Under the pieces are notes generated by a model. That model saw only the letters and a program-made list of their open reading frames with translations. It was not told where the DNA came from and did not search any database. Below, in pieces: positions 14,923-22,986 of a stretch of 25,236 nucleotides of DNA. The DNA is from an uncultured Oscillospiraceae bacterium (lineage in GTDB: Bacteria > Bacillota > Clostridia > Oscillospirales > Acutalibacteraceae), in the NCBI GenBank assembly GCA_900540865.1, contig UQHH01000039.1:1-25236 (forward strand), read 5' to 3'. Both the position numbers and the translations under genes were made by a program. Positions within the stretch are counted from its first letter, which is position 1. Each line of letters starts with the position of its first letter.

Positions 14923-17900
14923 TTACGCGCCGCGCTGGGACGGCCTTGAGGCAGTTTCGGTCGTGCGCAGCTCCAAAAGCTTGGAAACGCCCTCGTCCTG
15001 CATGGTGACACCGTAAAGAACGTCAGCCTCTTCCATTGTGCCGCGCCGGTGTGTAATGAGGATAAACTGCGTTTTATCGTTCATTTGGCGCAGATATGAG
15101 GCAAAACGGTCTACGTTTACCTCGTCGAGCGCCGCCTCAATTTCGTCCATCACGCAGAACGGCGCCGGACTTACCTTCATTATAGCAAAATATAAGGCAA
15201 TTGCAACCAAAGCTTTCTCGCCGCCTGAAAGCGCTTCAAGATGCACGACGATTTTTCCGGGCGGGTGGACGATGATGTCGATGCCGCTCTGCAGGATGTC
15301 CTCAGGGTCGGTAAGCTCCAGATAAGCCTTGCCGCCGCCGAACAGCTCTTTGAACGTACTTGTGAAGTTTTCGTTGATTTGGTGGAAGCGTTCGATAAAA
15401 ATTTCGCGCATCTGCTTTGTAAGCTCACCGATTAAGCGCAGGATTTCCGCGCGCGATTTTTCCACGTCCCCGACCTGCCCGGTCATAAACGCAAAACGCT
15501 CGGAAACCTCTTTATATTCTTCGATTGCCGCGACGTTTACAGTGCCGAGCGCTTTGATTTTTGATTTCAGCTCATTGAGCCGCCGTTTGGCTTCCTGTAC
15601 GTTTTCAAGCGGCGGGACGGTTTCCTCCGCCTCGCGCCTGGTCAGTTCATATTCTTCCCAAAGCTGCGCGATAATATCGTCGTACTGCTTCTGAAGGCTA
15701 AGCTTTCGTTCCTCCAGCCTTGCAAGCTCGCGGCCGGAAAGCTCGCGCTCCGCGTTTTTCTCCCGCTCCAGCTTACGAAGCTCCGCGCTGCGCGTGTCAA
15801 ACCGCGCGCGCTCATTTTGCAGCGCTTCGATTTTTTCGTGGGAGTCCTTTATATCCCGCTCAATATCAGCGATAGACTGCTTGAGTGTTTCGATTTGCTT
15901 CGTTACCTGTTCGCTGCGCAGGTTCAGGTGCGTGATTTCCTCGCGCAGCCCTGCGCGGCGGGCTTCCTGTGTGGTTCCCGTACTTTTTGCAAGTGAAATT
16001 TCAGATTTCAGCGCCTCAATGTCTTTCTGCGCCTTGACGATTTCCAAACGGAATTCCTGAAGTCTGCGCGCGTATTCCTCACGCTTTGACGCAAGCTCCT
16101 CGCGGCTGCCGGTGATATCGCCCGATTTCTTTTCCGTTAGGGCGATTTCCTCGTTAAGCTCTGAAAGCTCCCGCTTGGCCTGCTCGTTTGTTTTATGAAG
16201 CAGCCCGACGCGCCCCGCGCACTGGGTATATTCCGCGTTGATTTCCTCAAGCGCCCTCACGGCGCTTTCAAGCTCCGCAGAGCAGCTGTTATGCTGCGCG
16301 TCTGTGCGAATGCTTTCCTCCTGCGCCCTGGAATATTCCGCGCGCAGGGATAAAAGCTCAGCCTCCGCGCTTGACGCTTCGTTTTGTATGGCTTTATATG
16401 CTTCCTGCGCCTTACGCGCCTTTTCCGAAAGCTCTTCTGCCGTCTGCTTGTTTTTTTCGATTTCGCTGACGCGGCTTAAAAGTCCCGACTTTCTCGCAAG
16501 GGAACCGCCCGTCAGGGAACCGCCCGCGTTTACCACCTGCCCGTCCAGCGTGACGACGCGGAACCGGTAGGAAAAACGCTTTGCAATCACAACGGCGCTG
16601 TTTAAATCCTCCGCAATGGCAATTCTGCCGAGCAGGGAATGCAAAATCCCATCATACTGTTTATCACACGAGCAAAGTTCGCTTGCAACGCCGACAAAGC
16701 CGTTACAGGCTTCAAGCCCGCGTTCGTTTAAAACGCCGCCCTTGATTGTCGTCATCGGCAGGAAGGTCGCGCGCCCTCCGTCCTTTTGCTTGAGCAGGCC
16801 AATTGCGCGCTTTGCGTCTTCCTCTGTAGAGGTGACGATGTTCTGCATCGCGCCGCCGAGCGCCGTCTCGATTGCAACGTTATACTGTGACGGCACCTTG
16901 ATTACGCGCGAAACCGGCCCGTGGATGCCGGAAAGCGCGCCGCGCGCGGCTTCCTTCATCACAATTTTGACACTGTGGTTAAAGCCCTCGAGGTTGCGCT
17001 CCAAATCCTCGAGCATTTTCACACGGCGCAGGCGCTCCTGCGCGTCTAGCAGCAGCTTGTCCGCCTGCTGCTTTGCCTCGTCGCGTTTTTTCTGCTTGCC
17101 CGCGAGCTTGATTTCACAGCCTTTAATGGAGTTTGTGAGCTGCCGCGCTTTTTCGCCAGCCTCTTCTTTTGCCTTCTCATAAAAGGCAAGCAGGCCTGTA
17201 AGCTCTTCCTTCGCCTTTTCTTTTTCATCCCTGGAGCGCCCAAGCGTTTCCATGCGGGCGGAAAGCTCGGAAATAGAGGATTCGCTCGTCATCTGGGATA
17301 CGCGGATATCCGCCGCCTTCGCGCTCAGCTTTGTAAGGGCAAGGGATACCTCCTGCAGTAAATCTGTGCTGCGGCTGGCGTTTAAATTGATTTCATTCAG
17401 CTCCTGCGCGCAGGCGTCATATGCTTTTTTCAGGCTTTCGACCTTCTCGTTGTGTTCGCCGATTGCGCGCGTTTTTTCTTCGACTTCCTTTTCTATGTTC
17501 ATGGAGGTGGATTCGAGCTGTTCGATTTCATTTTCCAGCCTCTTGATGTTTTCTTCGTTGTGCCTGATGTCGTTCTCCGAAACGGAGACAAGCGCGCGTT
17601 TTTGGGAAGCCTGTTCCTCGAACGCGGAGATTTCGCGGCGTACCGCGTCTATCTTTGCGGCCTGCTCTCCGCTTTTTAAAAACAGCGCCTCCGTCTCCGC
17701 GCTGATGCGGTCGAGCTCGTCCGCGGCCGCGTCATTCTGGCTTTTCGCAATGGAGATTTTCTCCTCCTGCGCGCGCAGGACGCCTGCCGATTTTTCAAGC
17801 GTGTCGAGCCAGATACCGATTTCAAGCTCGCGCTTTTCCTTGGAATAGCTTAAAAACGCTTCCGCTTTTTTCGCCTGTGTTTCGAGCGGCCCGACGCGCT

Positions 17901-18498
17901 CCTCCAGCTCCTGCAGGATGTCGCGCAGGCGCAAAAGGTTTTCCTCTGTAGCCTTTAATTTGCGCTCGGCTTCTATTTTTCTGTAACGGTAACGGGAAAT
18001 ACCCGCGGCCTCTTCAAAAATTTCACGGCGGTCCTCGCTTTTCGAGGCGACAATGCTGTCGATTTTACCCTGCCCAATCATTGAGTAGCCGTCGCGCCCC
18101 AGCCCGGTATCCATAAACAGCTCGTGAATATCTTTGAGACGCACGGCAGCCTTGTTTATCATGTACTCGCTGTCGCCGCTCCGGTAATAGCGGCGCGTGA
18201 CAGCCACCTCGTCCCCGTTATAGGGCAGGGCGCGGTCTTTGTTCTCGATGGTCAGCGTAACCTCGGCGTAGCCCTGCTTTTTCCGGTCATCGGTGCCGTT
18301 GAACACAACGTCCTCCATTTTAGAGCAGCGCAGGGATTTCGGCGACTGCTCGCCGAGCACCCAGCGGATAGCGTCGCTGATATTGCTTTTGCCGGAGCCG
18401 TTGGGACCTACAATCGACGTAATGCCCCTATCGAACGTCAGCTTCGTTTTATCGGGAAACGTCTTGAATCCCTGAATTTCCAGTGATTTTAACAGCAC
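14923..18498 (-). CDS. smc: Chromosome segregation protein SMC
   Basis: An 1191-residue SMC ATPase, the motor of the SMC-ScpAB condensin that loads near parS and organises the origin region. The N-terminal head has Walker A GPNGSGKS (31-38). Two long coiled-coil arms, rich in E, K, A and L, flank a hinge near residues 515-640 (GIHGPVSRVI, TALGGAMQNIV). The C-terminal head carries the ABC signature LSGGEK near 1088 and Walker B/D-loop CVMDEIEAALDEVNVDRF near 1115. The start is GTG with GGAG 7 nt upstream, lying in the end of the GNAT gene, which stops 4 nt before. ScpA and ScpB are not here, as usual. Confidence 0.98.
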   Translation of the reverse strand: MLLKSLEIQGFKTFPDKTKLTFDRGITSIVGPNGSGKSNISDAIRWVLGEQSPKSLRCSKMEDVVFNGTDDRKKQGYAEVTLTIENKDRALPYNGDEVAVTRRYYRSGDSEYMINKAAVRLKDIHELFMDTGLGRDGYSMIGQGKIDSIVASKSEDRREIFEEAAGISRYRYRKIEAERKLKATEENLLRLRDILQELEERVGPLETQAKKAEAFLSYSKEKRELEIGIWLDTLEKSAGVLRAQEEKISIAKSQNDAAADELDRISAETEALFLKSGEQAAKIDAVRREISAFEEQASQKRALVSVSENDIRHNEENIKRLENEIEQLESTSMNIEKEVEEKTRAIGEHNEKVESLKKAYDACAQELNEINLNASRSTDLLQEVSLALTKLSAKAADIRVSQMTSESSISELSARMETLGRSRDEKEKAKEELTGLLAFYEKAKEEAGEKARQLTNSIKGCEIKLAGKQKKRDEAKQQADKLLLDAQERLRRVKMLEDLERNLEGFNHSVKIVMKEAARGALSGIHGPVSRVIKVPSQYNVAIETALGGAMQNIVTSTEEDAKRAIGLLKQKDGGRATFLPMTTIKGGVLNERGLEACNGFVGVASELCSCDKQYDGILHSLLGRIAIAEDLNSAVVIAKRFSYRFRVVTLDGQVVNAGGSLTGGSLARKSGLLSRVSEIEKNKQTAEELSEKARKAQEAYKAIQNEASSAEAELLSLRAEYSRAQEESIRTDAQHNSCSAELESAVRALEEINAEYTQCAGRVGLLHKTNEQAKRELSELNEEIALTEKKSGDITGSREELASKREEYARRLQEFRLEIVKAQKDIEALKSEISLAKSTGTTQEARRAGLREEITHLNLRSEQVTKQIETLKQSIADIERDIKDSHEKIEALQNERARFDTRSAELRKLEREKNAERELSGRELARLEERKLSLQKQYDDIIAQLWEEYELTRREAEETVPPLENVQEAKRRLNELKSKIKALGTVNVAAIEEYKEVSERFAFMTGQVGDVEKSRAEILRLIGELTKQMREIFIERFHQINENFTSTFKELFGGGKAYLELTDPEDILQSGIDIIVHPPGKIVVHLEALSGGEKALVAIALYFAIMKVSPAPFCVMDEIEAALDEVNVDRFASYLRQMNDKTQFILITHRRGTMEEADVLYGVTMQDEGVSKLLELRTTETASRPSQRGA

Positions 18499-18502
18499 AG
18501 TA

Positions 18503-18964
18503 TCACTCCGTCACATTTTTCTCATCCAACCACCTGATAAACGCGGTTTTATCGTTCCTGTTAAAGCCCGCCCGCTCGTAAAAGCGCAGCGTGCCTTCGT
18601 CTTTCGCCCCTGTCATCAGCATTACCTTGTAACAGCCGTATTCCCCTGAGGCACCGCACGCGTGCCTGAGCAGCGCGGCGGCATAGCCGCGTTTCCTGTA
18701 ATTTTTGTCTGTAACCACGTTTTCGACCAGCGCGTAAGGGCGCGCGCCGTGCGTGAGGTTTTCGACCAGCACGAGAACGCAGGAGGAAACAAGCCTTCCG
18801 CCTTCCTCGCAGACGTAAACCCGCTGGCGGCTGTCCCTGCAGATATTTGAAAAGACCGCGCGCAGCTTTTCGCCGGACACGCGTTCTTCTTCGTCCGGCT
18901 TTAATTGACTGTAAAGGAAAATGAGCCGCTCGAAGTCCGATGGTTTTATTTCCCTGATTATCAT
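18503..18964 (-). CDS. GNAT family N-acetyltransferase
   Basis: A 153-residue single-domain GNAT. The acetyl-CoA-binding motif A is VVTDKNYRKRGYAAALLRHA, with R-X-X-G-Y-A fitting the pyrophosphate loop, and the C-terminal GTLRFYERAGFNR is the typical motif B. The start is the ATG at 18964: GGAGG lies 7 nt upstream, the gene overlaps the radical SAM stop by 4 nt (ATGA), and the protein begins MIIREIKPSDFERL as GNATs do. A longer open frame to 19183 lies wholly inside the radical SAM gene and is not plausible. Substrate unknown. Its stop is 4 nt from the smc start, so it is tightly coupled to both neighbours. Confidence 0.9.
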   Translation of the reverse strand: MIIREIKPSDFERLIFLYSQLKPDEEERVSGEKLRAVFSNICRDSRQRVYVCEEGGRLVSSCVLVLVENLTHGARPYALVENVVTDKNYRKRGYAAALLRHACGASGEYGCYKVMLMTGAKDEGTLRFYERAGFNRNDKTAFIRWLDEKNVTE

Positions 18965-19968
18965 TGCCTTTCCTCCGCGATTACCGCGCCCACAGGCACG
19001 CTTTCGTCCCGCACGATTTCCGCATGGTACCCCAGCTTTGAAAGCTCTGCCAAATTGCTTTTCTTCTGCCCGCAGGCTTTTGAGGCCGCGCGCGGGTTTA
19101 TTCGCAGGGCAAGCGCGCCGCGCTGCAGTTTCTTTTCCTTGATTTGTTTCTTTATATCCAGCAGGAGTATCCTGCTTTCGCAAAGCTCCCGTAAAGCGGG
19201 ATGGTAAGGCCCCGCGATTCTATCTTCCTTTAAGCTTTCGCTGTCGTGCAAGCCCAGCCGGATAACGGGAATGCCGCGCGCTTCAAAGTATATCAGTAAA
19301 GAGGAGCAAAGCGCGACCGTATCTTCAAGCGTGGGCGGAGTATACCTTCCGTCGAGATAAAGCGTTTCAAGCGCTGTTCCCTTCATTGTAACGGTCGGGT
19401 AAATCCGCACGGTATCGGGTGAAAGCGCGGCGATTTGCTCAGCGGTTTCAAAATCGCGCTGCGGGGTGCTTTTATAAAGCCCCGTCATCATCTGAAGGCC
19501 GAGCGAAAAGCCGCGTTCCCGTATCATACGCGAAGCGGCAATTACATCATGCGCAGTATGCCCCCTGCCGTTTGCCTTGAGCACCGCATCGCACATGCTC
19601 TGCGCGCCAAGCTCGATGGAGGTCACTCCATACGATTTTAAAAGTGAAAGAATTTGTTCGTCGATACAGTCCGGGCGCGTGGAGATACGGATACCGCGCA
19701 GGGTACCGTTTTTTAAATAAGGCTGAGCCGATTCCAGGAGGGACTCCATATAGTCCCTGCCGATGGCGGTAAAGCTCCCGCCGAAAAAAGCAAGCTCCAT
19801 ATTTTTTGAGCCGCCTTTATATGTAGCAAGCGCGCGCGTTATGGCGTCGTCCACATCCCGCGGAGACGGTTGGTAGGATTTCCCCGTGATTGCGCGCTGG
19901 TTACAGAAGCTGCACTGGTGCCTGCAGCCGTTATGCGGTATAAAAAGGGCTATGTTCGCGTGCTTCAA
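18961..19968 (-). CDS. Radical SAM protein (Elp3-like family, rnc-smc neighbour)
   Basis: A 335-residue radical SAM enzyme with the 4Fe-4S triad C15-X3-C19-X2-C22 (IPHNGCRHQCSFC) close to the N-terminus. It resembles Elp3-type radical SAM proteins through FFGGSFTAIGRDYM, RISTRPDCID, SIELGAQSM, LGLQMMTGL and VRIYPTVTMKGTALE. A C-terminal segment (ACGQKKSNLAELSKLG) is characteristic of the clostridial version found between rnc and smc. No GNAT domain is fused, but a GNAT gene follows with a 4-nt overlap. The TTG start overlaps the rnc stop (TTGA); the cluster motif begins only 11 residues in, so no later start is possible. The ribosome-binding site is weak. Substrate and reaction are unknown. 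Confidence 0.88.
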   Translation of the reverse strand: MKHANIALFIPHNGCRHQCSFCNQRAITGKSYQPSPRDVDDAITRALATYKGGSKNMELAFFGGSFTAIGRDYMESLLESAQPYLKNGTLRGIRISTRPDCIDEQILSLLKSYGVTSIELGAQSMCDAVLKANGRGHTAHDVIAASRMIRERGFSLGLQMMTGLYKSTPQRDFETAEQIAALSPDTVRIYPTVTMKGTALETLYLDGRYTPPTLEDTVALCSSLLIYFEARGIPVIRLGLHDSESLKEDRIAGPYHPALRELCESRILLLDIKKQIKEKKLQRGALALRINPRAASKACGQKKSNLAELSKLGYHAEIVRDESVPVGAVIAEERQ

Positions 19969-20639
19969 TAGCCCATCAGCTCCATCGCTTCACGCGCGGC
20001 CTGCTGTTCGGCCTCTTTCTTGCTCTTACCGCCGCCCTTGCCGATTACATTGCTGTTCAAGCGCACCTCAACAATAAAATGCTTGTCATGGTCCGGACCG
20101 CTTTCGCCGACCAGTACATAGTTCAGGCGCTCCTCCGGGTTTCTCTGCACGATTTCCTGCAGGGTCGTTTTATAATCCTTGAATTTGCGCGGCTTGGGGC
20201 TTTTGATGTCTGGCTCTACAAAACGCAGGATATGCCTGCGGGCGCTTTCCATACCGCCGTCGAGATAAATCGCCGCGATTACCGCCTCAAACGCGTCCGC
20301 CAGAATCGACGGGCGCTGCGCGCCGCCGCTGTGATGCTCGCCGCGGCTGAGCTTTAAATAATCGCCCAAATGAATCGATTGCGCATATCCCGCGAGCGCC
20401 TTCTCGCAAACGAGCGAGGCGCGCAGCTTTGTCAGCTCCCCTTCAGGAAGCTTGGGGCAGTTTTTAAAAATAAAATCAGAAACGACGATGCTCAGCACCG
20501 CGTCTCCCAAAAATTCGAGACGTTCATTGCATTTAACCGAGCCCTTCACCTCATTGGCATACGAGGAATGCGTGAGCGCGGTTTCAAGTAGGGTCGGGTC
20601 TTCAAAGGTATAATGAAGCTCCTGCTGCAGTTCTTTCAT
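19965..20639 (-). CDS. rnc: Ribonuclease III
   Basis: A 224-residue double-strand-specific endoribonuclease that processes rRNA precursors and structured mRNAs. The catalytic signature is NERLEFLGDAVL, placing E39, E42 and D46 at the metal site; the second set lies in LADAFEAVIAAIYLDGG. A C-terminal dsRNA-binding domain runs from about residue 155 (DYKTTLQEIVQ) to the end, with the conserved KSKKEAEQQAAREAM helix. ATG with AGGAGG 7 nt upstream. It starts 2 nt after the plsX stop and overlaps the radical SAM gene by 4 nt. The acpP gene commonly found between plsX and rnc is absent. Confidence 0.98.
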   Translation of the reverse strand: MKELQQELHYTFEDPTLLETALTHSSYANEVKGSVKCNERLEFLGDAVLSIVVSDFIFKNCPKLPEGELTKLRASLVCEKALAGYAQSIHLGDYLKLSRGEHHSGGAQRPSILADAFEAVIAAIYLDGGMESARRHILRFVEPDIKSPKPRKFKDYKTTLQEIVQRNPEERLNYVLVGESGPDHDKHFIVEVRLNSNVIGKGGGKSKKEAEQQAAREAMELMGY

Positions 20640-20641
20640 TT

Positions 20642-21646
20642 TTATTCCTCCTTTGGCGCGCAGGCGCTGATAAGATTTATAATTTCTTCCGTAACGCCGC
20701 CCTCGACATACTGCTTGGTCAGGCGGATGGCGCTTTTTATCGTCTTTGCCTTTGCGCTTCCGTGCGCCTTGAACACAGGCTTCGATACGCCCATAATCGG
20801 GGAGCCGCCGTATTCGTTATAATCGAACTGTTTTTTCATGTCCTTTAAATCGGACATAACCATTGCTGCCGCGAGCTTTGTTTTTATATTCTTTGTAAAC
20901 ATGTCCTTAATTTTGTCCATCAACACCATGGCGACGCCCTCATACGTTTTTAAAATGAGGTTGCCGGTAAAGCCGTCGGTTACGAGTACGTCGCACGCTC
21001 CGGCCGGGAAATCCCTTCCTTCGATGTTGCCGACAAAATGAAGGCCGCTGTCCTTTAAAAGCGCGAAGGTTTCGTGCTGGAGCGCGCCGCCCTTGTGCTC
21101 CTCGGTGCCTACGTTCGCAAGCCCGACGCGCGGGTTTTTGACGCCCATGACCTTATCCATATAAATGGAGCCCATCTGACCGAACTGCAAAAGCATTTCC
21201 GGGCGGCACTCGACGTTAGCGCCGCAGTCGATGAGCATTGCGCAGCCGGTTTCCGTCGGCATAACCGGAGCAAAGCCCGGCCGCCTGACGCCCTTGATGC
21301 GCTTGACGATAAGCGTCGCGCCAACGACGAGCGCCCCGCTGTTGCCCGCGGAAACGAACGCGTCACCCTTTCCTTCAGAGAGAAGCGCAAGTCCCGTCGT
21401 CATGGAGGAATCGGTCTTGCGTTTGACCGCGGCGCTTGCCTCGTCGTCCATTGTAATCACGCCCGGCGCGTGTACGATTTCCATATGGTCTAAGGAAATC
21501 CCGTTTTCCTGCGCTGTTTTTCGGATGATACCTTCATCCCCCGTCAGGATTACATCTATACCGAATTCCGCAATGGAAAGCGCCGCGCCCTTTATAATCT
21601 CAAGCGGCGCGTTGTCGCCGCCGAATGCATCGAGGATAATTTTCAT
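20642..21646 (-). CDS. plsX: Phosphate acyltransferase PlsX
   Basis: A 334-residue acyl-ACP:phosphate acyltransferase. It makes acyl-phosphate for PlsY, the first step of phospholipid synthesis in Gram-positives; it is a peripheral membrane enzyme. Family blocks are the start MKIILDAFGGDNAP, SAGNSGALVVGAT, LIDCGANVECRPEML, GLANVGTEEHKGG and DVLVTDGFTGNLILKTYEG. ATG start, with AAAGGA about 12 nt upstream, a rather long spacing. It follows trmFO by 26 nt. No FapR operator or fab genes are nearby; rnc follows directly. Confidence 0.97.
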   Translation of the reverse strand: MKIILDAFGGDNAPLEIIKGAALSIAEFGIDVILTGDEGIIRKTAQENGISLDHMEIVHAPGVITMDDEASAAVKRKTDSSMTTGLALLSEGKGDAFVSAGNSGALVVGATLIVKRIKGVRRPGFAPVMPTETGCAMLIDCGANVECRPEMLLQFGQMGSIYMDKVMGVKNPRVGLANVGTEEHKGGALQHETFALLKDSGLHFVGNIEGRDFPAGACDVLVTDGFTGNLILKTYEGVAMVLMDKIKDMFTKNIKTKLAAAMVMSDLKDMKKQFDYNEYGGSPIMGVSKPVFKAHGSAKAKTIKSAIRLTKQYVEGGVTEEIINLISACAPKEE

Positions 21647-21672
21647 TTTGTGACCAATCCTTTCACGGGCGC

Positions 21673-22986
21673 TTAAATTTTCGCGTCCTGTATCGTCTGG
21701 CTGAGTAAAGAAAAGGAACGCCGCGCGTACTCTGCCGCGCGTTCGCGTTTATCTCGTATGTGGTGCGCAAGCGGAGGCAAAACGCCCACGTTAGCGCCCA
21801 TCGGCTGGAAATCCACTATGCTATCGTCGCTGATATAAGCGGCAAGGGAACCCATCATGCATTCGCGCGGGAGCGTTATGCCATCCTGACCCAATGCAAT
21901 TCTTGCCGCGTTTATTCCGGCTAAAAGCCCGGAGGAGGCCGATTCCATATAGCCTTCTACTCCCGTAAGCTGGCCCGCGAAGAAAAGCGCGGGGTCTTGC
22001 CTGCAGGAAAAATCAGCGTTTAATATGCGCGGGGAATCGATAAACGTGTTACGGTGCATCACGCCGTAACGGACAAAGTCGGCGTTTTGAAGCGCCGGAA
22101 TCATCCCGAATACGCGCTTTTGCTCCGGGAATTTCAAATTGGTCTGGAAGCCTACCAGATTGTACATCGTCCCCTGTGCGTTTTCCCTGCGTAGCTGCAG
22201 CACCGCCCATGGCCTGTGCCCTGTCCTCGGGTCGCGCAGGCCGACCGGCTTCATCGGGCCAAAGCGGATGGTTTCCTGCCCGCGCTGCGCCATCACCTCG
22301 ATTGGCATACAGCCCTCGTATACCTTGGGGTTGTTTACGTCGAAATCATGGAGCGGCGCGCGCTGCGCCCCAACGAGCGCCTCATAAAAGGCTTCGTATT
22401 CCTCTTTGTTCATCGGGCAGTTGATATAGTCGTCTTCGCCGCCCTTGTCGTAGCGGGAGGCGCAGAAAGCGCGCTCCATATCGATACTTTCCTTTGTGAC
22501 AATCGGGGCCGCCGCATCGAAAAAGCTCAGCGAACCGCCAAAGCGCTGCGCAATATCCTTTGCAAGCATATCGGAGGTAAGCGGCCCTGTCGCTATAACA
22601 CGGACGCCGTCTTTCGGTAATGAAATGACTTCCTCTTCCCTGACTTCAATCAGCGGGTGCGCCTTGATTTTTTCCGTTACCAGCTGTGAAAAAAGCGAAC
22701 GGTCCACGGCAAGCGCCCCGCCCGCGGGAACGGCGCACGAATCGGCGCATTCCATCAAAAGGGAGGAAAGCATGCGCATCTCCTGCTTGAGCATACCGGC
22801 GGCGCTTTCTACGCGCGCGGCCTTGAGCGAATTGGAGCAGACGAGCTCGGAAAAATAGTCGCTGCTGTGCGCGGGCGTTTTTTTCTTCGGCTTCATTTCG
22901 ATAAGCACGGCCGGCACGCCGCGCCGCGCAAGCTGCCACGCCGCCTCGCAGCCGGCTAAGCCCGCTCCGATTACTGTTACGGTCAT
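21673..22986 (-). CDS. trmFO: Methylenetetrahydrofolate-tRNA-(uracil-5-)-methyltransferase TrmFO
   Basis: A 437-residue folate- and FAD-dependent enzyme that makes m5U54 in the tRNA T-loop, the Gram-positive alternative to SAM-dependent TrmA. The FAD-binding GAGLAG motif is at 7-12, C50 in LVCSNSLK and the catalytic-region Cys in YEGCMPIEVMAQRG are present, and the C-terminal FAD-contact block GQLTGVEGYMESASSGLLAG is intact. ATG overlaps the topA stop by 4 nt (ATGA), with GAGG about 10 nt upstream. The topA-trmFO pair is a conserved Firmicute arrangement. Confidence 0.98.
   Translation of the reverse strand: MTVTVIGAGLAGCEAAWQLARRGVPAVLIEMKPKKKTPAHSSDYFSELVCSNSLKAARVESAAGMLKQEMRMLSSLLMECADSCAVPAGGALAVDRSLFSQLVTEKIKAHPLIEVREEEVISLPKDGVRVIATGPLTSDMLAKDIAQRFGGSLSFFDAAAPIVTKESIDMERAFCASRYDKGGEDDYINCPMNKEEYEAFYEALVGAQRAPLHDFDVNNPKVYEGCMPIEVMAQRGQETIRFGPMKPVGLRDPRTGHRPWAVLQLRRENAQGTMYNLVGFQTNLKFPEQKRVFGMIPALQNADFVRYGVMHRNTFIDSPRILNADFSCRQDPALFFAGQLTGVEGYMESASSGLLAGINAARIALGQDGITLPRECMMGSLAAYISDDSIVDFQPMGANVGVLPPLAHHIRDKRERAAEYARRSFSLLSQTIQDAKI

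Noticed and set aside
18965..19183. 73-codon N-terminal extension of the GNAT gene
   Set aside because: It lies inside the radical SAM gene in another frame, is Arg/Ala rich, and the internal ATG at 18964 has the ribosome-binding site.
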